Shown here piece by piece: positions 60,157 to 64,000 of a stretch of 64,000 nucleotides of DNA. Below the pieces are notes generated by a model. The model did no database searches. It saw only the letters and a list, made by a program, of their open reading frames with translations, and was not told the DNA's origin. Position numbers and translations under genes: made by a program. Numbering within the stretch: the stretch's first letter is position 1; the number at the start of each line of letters is the position of its first letter. Source of the DNA: a virus; IMG/VR virus record IMGVR_UViG_3300032294_002964, positions 1 through 64,000 of that record. One strand, 5' to 3'.

Positions 60157-61415
60157 TTATCTTCATTTTCAGGATCAGACTCTTGAAAGAATAGTGTTGG
60201 ATCTTTCTTCTTCAAGAAGTCTCTTGACTTTAAAAGTCTTTCATTTTGATCTCTGACCCAATCTTTTGCGAGTTCATACGGCTCAATCCCTTTAGTCATT
60301 TGCATTACATAACCAAAGTTTGGTTCTTTCTTATAGTATTTAAGAGCATATTCCTTTCTATCAGAACCCATATCAAGGAATACTTGATATGATTTCTTAA
60401 TATCTTCTTCTTTATCACTAACCGCCTTCTTGATAATAGAAATTATCTTATTAATTCTCTCATGTGCTTCTTTTTCATCTTCTGGGACTTGTCCTAAGAT
60501 ATCATCAATCTTATCATCTAAGATATAACCTACGATGATATGTTCACGATACAAATCATTTGTAAGAAGACCATGACGCTCGCAATACCAAGGAGTCTTG
60601 ATTTTGAAAAAGAAATCTTTTCCATATTCATCCTCAGTTTGAACAATCACACCTTCTTTATCAACTTGAGTTGCATTCACTTCAATAAGTGAATCTAAAT
60701 CTTTAGAATCATCTTCAAATGGTGCAATTCTGATAGTAGATATCTTATCTAAGTGATCTTTTATATTTAAATGTTTTCCAGTAGAATTATCTCTCATTCT
60801 CAAAAGAATAAGATCCTCTTCCAAGTATCTTAATACAATTCTATTTGCAGGAGATACATACTCAAAAATTGCAGTAATATTGTTATCTATACACCAATCA
60901 ACAAATTCTTTAACATCTGCTCTGGTTCTATAAACTCTATTGATACCATTAGCTTGTTCATTATCAAATCCCATTTTAGATTTACCTAAAATTTTACCAT
61001 TTGGTAATTGAATATATGATGCAATAGATCCATCCTCTTTGTTGTTTACAAATTTTATTTTGTAATTTTTAACAATAGAGTATGCAGACTCTGGTACTTG
61101 ATTTAAGTTAAAGAACTTCTCAAGTAGTAAGAATCTTTTATATAGAGTACCATCAGTATTAAATACGAAAGTAAGACCTCTCATTTCATATGCTTTAACT
61201 TCTGGTCTATTTTCTAATGGAGTGACAAAATCTCGATATTGAGCAAGTCGGTAATTGAAAACAGATATTGGATATCCATCAATCACAAATTTAGACTCAT
61301 AGAATGGAGACTCTTCTCTAGAGCACATCTCGACACAATCTTCATAAGTTGGAAGATAGTGTGATGATAAGTCTGTTGATTCTTTTAAAAATTCTATGTA
61401 GTTAAATATTTTCAT
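60153..61415 (-). CDS. rnlA: T4 Rnl1-type RNA ligase with CTS-like N-terminal extension
   Basis: 420 aa. The nucleotidyl-transfer Lys126 lies in NNKEDGSIASY (motif I, KxDGS); EKFFNLNQVP just before it and FEYVSPANRIVL, EGVIVQTEDEY and FFFKIKTPWY after it match T4 Rnl1. Compared with T4 Rnl1, which starts directly at the catalytic fold, this protein has about 20 extra N-terminal residues, MKIFNYIEFLKES, with L10-K11-E12, then S, as cut site. It joins 3'-OH and 5'-phosphate RNA ends, for example in tRNA repair after anticodon-nuclease attack. The extension suggests that it is carried in the virion. It overlaps the next gene upstream by 14 bases. Confidence 0.93.
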   Translation of the reverse strand: MKIFNYIEFLKESTDLSSHYLPTYEDCVEMCSREESPFYESKFVIDGYPISVFNYRLAQYRDFVTPLENRPEVKAYEMRGLTFVFNTDGTLYKRFLLLEKFFNLNQVPESAYSIVKNYKIKFVNNKEDGSIASYIQLPNGKILGKSKMGFDNEQANGINRVYRTRADVKEFVDWCIDNNITAIFEYVSPANRIVLRYLEEDLILLRMRDNSTGKHLNIKDHLDKISTIRIAPFEDDSKDLDSLIEVNATQVDKEGVIVQTEDEYGKDFFFKIKTPWYCERHGLLTNDLYREHIIVGYILDDKIDDILGQVPEDEKEAHERINKIISIIKKAVSDKEEDIKKSYQVFLDMGSDRKEYALKYYKKEPNFGYVMQMTKGIEPYELAKDWVRDQNERLLKSRDFLKKKDPTLFFQESDPENEDN

Positions 61416-62055
61416 TCTTTATGAATTCAAATTTTGGATGCAAATATATGGAATTATCTTTTTCTTCTATATCAAAATCTTTTTTAATCATTTGCATTGC
61501 TTCTTCATATGTGTCTTTGTAATCTTGTACAAAGCTTAGATCTTTAATATATTTAGTGTGTTTATTGACATTTAATTTTATACCATCGTCATATAGACCA
61601 ATTGAAATTTTACCGTTATACTTAGTATTGAATATTTTCTGAATAATAATAAACTTGTTAATATTATTAATCATAAACATATCTTGAATTATAGATATTG
61701 TGTATTCCACTCCATATCCATTTTCAACACTAACTTTATCCTCATCAACTCCAATTTCATCACAGAAATTACCTAAACATCCTAAAAAATCTTGTTGAAA
61801 CTCTTTATATTCTTTGAAATTTAAAACATTATGACTTGGTCTACTAATGTAAATTACAATTTGTTTATTACATTCTACCTGATCTACTTTAGTACTATCT
61901 AAAAATCTTTTTAAAGCTTGTGAAATTGTTTTACCTGACTCTCCGTTTCCATCACTATGAACAACATAATGTTCACTTCCTATTCTAGGAATCCAACCAT
62001 TATCAATTAAATCAATAAATGCATCTCTTAGTAATTCCTCTGTTATTTTTTTCAT
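61402..62055 (-). CDS. hypothetical protein
   Basis: 217 aa. N-terminal ELLRDAFIDLIDNGWIPRIG is a helix-strand unit like that in the CTS-bearing proteins at 48702 and 47844, but the protein has no CTS-like leader (MKKITEELL). Alpha/beta throughout. Not recognised. Overlaps both neighbours. Confidence 0.8.
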   Translation of the reverse strand: MKKITEELLRDAFIDLIDNGWIPRIGSEHYVVHSDGNGESGKTISQALKRFLDSTKVDQVECNKQIVIYISRPSHNVLNFKEYKEFQQDFLGCLGNFCDEIGVDEDKVSVENGYGVEYTISIIQDMFMINNINKFIIIQKIFNTKYNGKISIGLYDDGIKLNVNKHTKYIKDLSFVQDYKDTYEEAMQMIKKDFDIEEKDNSIYLHPKFEFIKNENI

Positions 62056-62549
62056 CTTTCTATATAATCTTTGTGTACTATTGTTATGGAATGATCAACA
62101 TTCCAGAAAATTTCAGAATCTATTGAGTGTAATGCTTTTGACCATAGATCATCATAACCAAGCGATTGATACCTATTACGAAGATGGTGCAACTCATTCG
62201 TTGGATTGTCTTTTGGTAAAATTTTATCAACTTGTTTAACTGTTTTTATTTTAGTATCGTCAAATAATACATATAAATCTTCTGATGATAAGTGTGAAAT
62301 TATACTTTTAAATTCATTTTTAAACTCTTCGATATTAATATTGTTTAAGTCAAATCTAATAGTGTATCGATACTCAAACATATCAGAGATGTCACTTGGG
62401 ACAGCTTTCTGAATACGTTTACAGTATACACCACTTAGATCTCCTAAATTATTCATTAAATCTCTGATAAAATCAGATAGATAATTTACATCTAATTTTG
62501 TTGGATTGCCTTTATTAGCTTTAAAAAAGTCCACAAATTTTTTAATCAT
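62052..62549 (-). CDS. hypothetical protein
   Basis: 165 aa. Start MIKKFVDFFKANKG resembles the shared leader in its aromatic/basic pattern but lacks the [IL]-x-E site. The body has YRYTIRFDLNNINIEEF, a strand-helix unit. Not recognised. A late-type motif lies close upstream. Confidence 0.8.
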   Translation of the reverse strand: MIKKFVDFFKANKGNPTKLDVNYLSDFIRDLMNNLGDLSGVYCKRIQKAVPSDISDMFEYRYTIRFDLNNINIEEFKNEFKSIISHLSSEDLYVLFDDTKIKTVKQVDKILPKDNPTNELHHLRNRYQSLGYDDLWSKALHSIDSEIFWNVDHSITIVHKDYIER

Positions 62550-62553
62550 AATA

Positions 62554-62567
62554 GATTATATATTATT
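62554..62567 (-). promoter_or_regulatory. AATAATATATAATC motif (candidate late promoter)
   Basis: Minus-strand AATAATATATAATC, 4 bases before start 62549. Short-spacing class. Confidence 0.4.
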
Positions 62568-62629
62568 TTTTAAAAAATCATTTATAATTTTAAATAAATA
62601 ACAGTTGGTGATTTATTTTCAAATATAGA

Positions 62630-62641
62630 TTAATATATAAT
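62630..62641 (+). promoter_or_regulatory. TTAATATATAAT motif (candidate late promoter)
   Basis: TTAATATATAAT on the + strand, 2 bases before ATG 62644. Short-spacing class. Confidence 0.5.
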
Positions 62642-62643
62642 TT

Positions 62644-62892
62644 ATGATAGACTATAAAAAGGAAATAATACCTGTAATTAAATGGTTAGCAATAGACCTA
62701 TTCGAGGTTGTAATTGATATTGAGTTATCAAATGGGTTATTATTTAACACAATTGAGTGGAGAAAAGATAAGAAAAAAGTCTATCTACACAAAATAGAAA
62801 ATAACTTAGATTATCAATTTGACTTTGATGACTTTGATATAGAAACCAAAAAAGAAATCTACTACTTTCTAGTTAGGAATTTTCTGAACTAA
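62644..62892 (+). CDS. small hypothetical protein
   Basis: 82 aa, acidic, with DFDDFDIETKKEIYYFL at the end. Not recognised. It overlaps the converging gene at 62873 by 20 bases. The only + strand gene in the last 6 kb. Confidence 0.72.
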   Translation: MIDYKKEIIPVIKWLAIDLFEVVIDIELSNGLLFNTIEWRKDKKKVYLHKIENNLDYQFDFDDFDIETKKEIYYFLVRNFLN

Positions 62893-63379
62893 ATCTATTT
62901 TTATTTTTCTGTTCTAAATACTTCTTCACATCATCATAAGTAACTGCACCTGGATTAACTTTCAGTGTTTCCGCATTTCCTTCTTTTTTAACTTCAAGTT
63001 TCTTTTCCTCAGCTATCTTCATTCTTTCTTCATATTGAGTCTCCATCGTTTTTAATAGATGTCCTAAATAAAAATCAATACCTTTATCTTTTACCATTTT
63101 TGAATCGAAATTAAAAATAAACTCTTCTGCATTATAATATAGCGCAAAAACATCCTCGTTTATATAATAGTCAATATAAACTATTATATCACCAATTGTT
63201 CCCTGCATATTAATATTGGTTTTATATTGATTGTTATAGAAAAAGCTGAACTTATCCTTTTCATTGTACCTTCGCTGACCATTATGTTCAACAGTGGTAA
63301 CAAGTCCTAAATTTTGACGATAATATTTGGACTTTTTTAATTCATTAATTAAAGTTGGTCTTGTAACTATATTATACAT
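62873..63379 (-). CDS. hypothetical protein
   Basis: 168 aa. The N-terminal 110 residues look beta-rich with repeated Tyr and Asn, the rest is a charged helix ending in KNKNRFSSENS. Not recognised, no CTS-like leader. 20-base gap to the gene upstream. Confidence 0.75.
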   Translation of the reverse strand: MYNIVTRPTLINELKKSKYYRQNLGLVTTVEHNGQRRYNEKDKFSFFYNNQYKTNINMQGTIGDIIVYIDYYINEDVFALYYNAEEFIFNFDSKMVKDKGIDFYLGHLLKTMETQYEERMKIAEEKKLEVKKEGNAETLKVNPGAVTYDDVKKYLEQKNKNRFSSENS

Positions 63380-63399
63380 AAATTATGTATTTAAGAACA

Positions 63400-63963
63400 T
63401 TATTCCCCTACCTCGATCTCTAGATTTTCCTCTTTTCCAAAGTTTTTATCATATTCAATTTTAAGATCAACTAAGAAGTTGTCATCTATTGATTCTATTT
63501 CAACATTTTTACTTAAAACTGGATAGACAGTACCATCTTCATCATACTTCTTAAATTTAACATAACAGTTCTTAATATCTTTATAAGAGAAATTTTTTGT
63601 TTTATCTTTAACTATTGCCTCTTCTAATGGTATAGATATGTAAAGATCATATCTAGATTTATCACTGTCTTCAAAATAAAATTTTATATTATCATTAAGT
63701 GCTGAATATTTACTAAACTCGCTATCAACTAAATTTAAACCTAAATCTTGAAAAGATATTTTAGACTTATCCTTTTCTTCTTTCTGACCTCTCTTTAAAG
63801 CATCACTCATTTTAATTAAATTATCATCAGTAGCTTCCTCTTTATTCTCTTCAAAATAAGACTCTATTTTGATCTTTAATTTATGTAGAGCTGTTTTAAC
63901 ATACTCTTCAGGAGTTTCATAAACATTTTCATTTATAAAATCTGTAAATTTTGATATCTTCAT
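63400..63963 (-). CDS. hypothetical protein with CTS-like N-terminus
   Basis: 187 aa. Start MKISKFTDFINENVYE with I10-N11-E12, then N, one of the closest matches to the T4 leader pattern. The body is acidic with helices (KSYFEENK-like) and a C-terminal strand part. Not recognised. The upstream 37 bases reach the window end, so its promoter is not visible. Confidence 0.82.
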   Translation of the reverse strand: MKISKFTDFINENVYETPEEYVKTALHKLKIKIESYFEENKEEATDDNLIKMSDALKRGQKEEKDKSKISFQDLGLNLVDSEFSKYSALNDNIKFYFEDSDKSRYDLYISIPLEEAIVKDKTKNFSYKDIKNCYVKFKKYDEDGTVYPVLSKNVEIESIDDNFLVDLKIEYDKNFGKEENLEIEVGE

Positions 63964-64000
63964 TTTATATGTGTGTTTTTATAATCAACCTTTAGTCCTA

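Noticed and set aside
1-64000. tRNA genes, CRISPR arrays, insertion sequences, integrase or attachment sites
   Set aside because: I looked in the gaps between genes and saw no cloverleaf with a GTTCRA loop, no regularly spaced repeats, no transposase and no recombinase. A covariance search could still find a missed tRNA.

Overview
The window looks like a piece of a very large, AT-rich tailed-phage genome whose host is a member of Bacteroidota. Phage signs are a T4 gp32-like single-stranded DNA-binding protein, large virion-type proteins, a Rnl1 RNA ligase, dense packing with 1-14 base overlaps, many small unrecognised genes, and a recurrent TTAATATATAAA motif in front of genes that resembles a T4-type late promoter. 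Host signs are TAnnTTTG promoters, a TonB-dependent receptor, a protein with PKD repeats and a type IX secretion (gliding-type) C-terminal domain, and Bacteroidota-like ClpC and DnaK. I see no terminase, portal, polymerase, integrase, tRNA or CRISPR array here. A bacterial chromosome is less likely but cannot be fully excluded from the window alone.

Layout. 1-4.5 kb: end of a short glutamyl-tRNA synthetase, a spanin-like lipoprotein, an RNase P RNA gene, then small enzymes (YkgJ-like, NUDIX, P-loop kinase). 4.5-13.3 kb (+): small proteins, a HAD phosphatase, then a tight run thioesterase / TonB receptor / PnuC / two small genes / NadR, read as a nicotinamide-riboside uptake and NAD+ synthesis module, followed by a radical SAM enzyme. 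13.3-15.0 kb (-): four small proteins with a shared N-terminal peptide. 15.0-19.2 kb (+): possible structured RNA, MgtC-like protein, CYTH protein, ClpC-like unfoldase. 19.2-33.25 kb (-): fifteen consecutive glycosyltransferase, methyltransferase and sugar-nucleotide genes. 33.3-41 kb (-): virion-type genes and gp32. 41-49.9 kb: mostly small proteins with the shared N-terminal peptide, a 2H phosphoesterase, GMP reductase, and a neck-type virion protein. 50-57.3 kb: a glycosyltransferase, DnaJ, GrpE and DnaK. 57.4-60 kb: the PKD/T9SS protein. 60-64 kb (-): RNA ligase and more small proteins.

The main systems. (1) About fourteen proteins start with a 10-14 residue basic/aromatic peptide that usually ends in [I/L]-x-E followed by S, N or A. 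This matches the T4 capsid-targeting sequence and its gp21 protease site, and suggests that these proteins, including an RNA ligase and a 2H phosphoesterase, are packaged in the head and injected. (2) A compact RNase P RNA of about 224 nt, with P1, P2, P3, P4 and the CR-I and CR-V blocks. (3) A NAD+ module that includes its own outer-membrane receptor. (4) A complete Hsp70 system plus a ClpC-type unfoldase. (5) A 14-kb glycan cassette directly downstream of virion genes. (6) A surface-type PKD protein with a secretion signal of the host lineage.

Functions are assigned by reading motifs and overall similarity from memory. No search was run.
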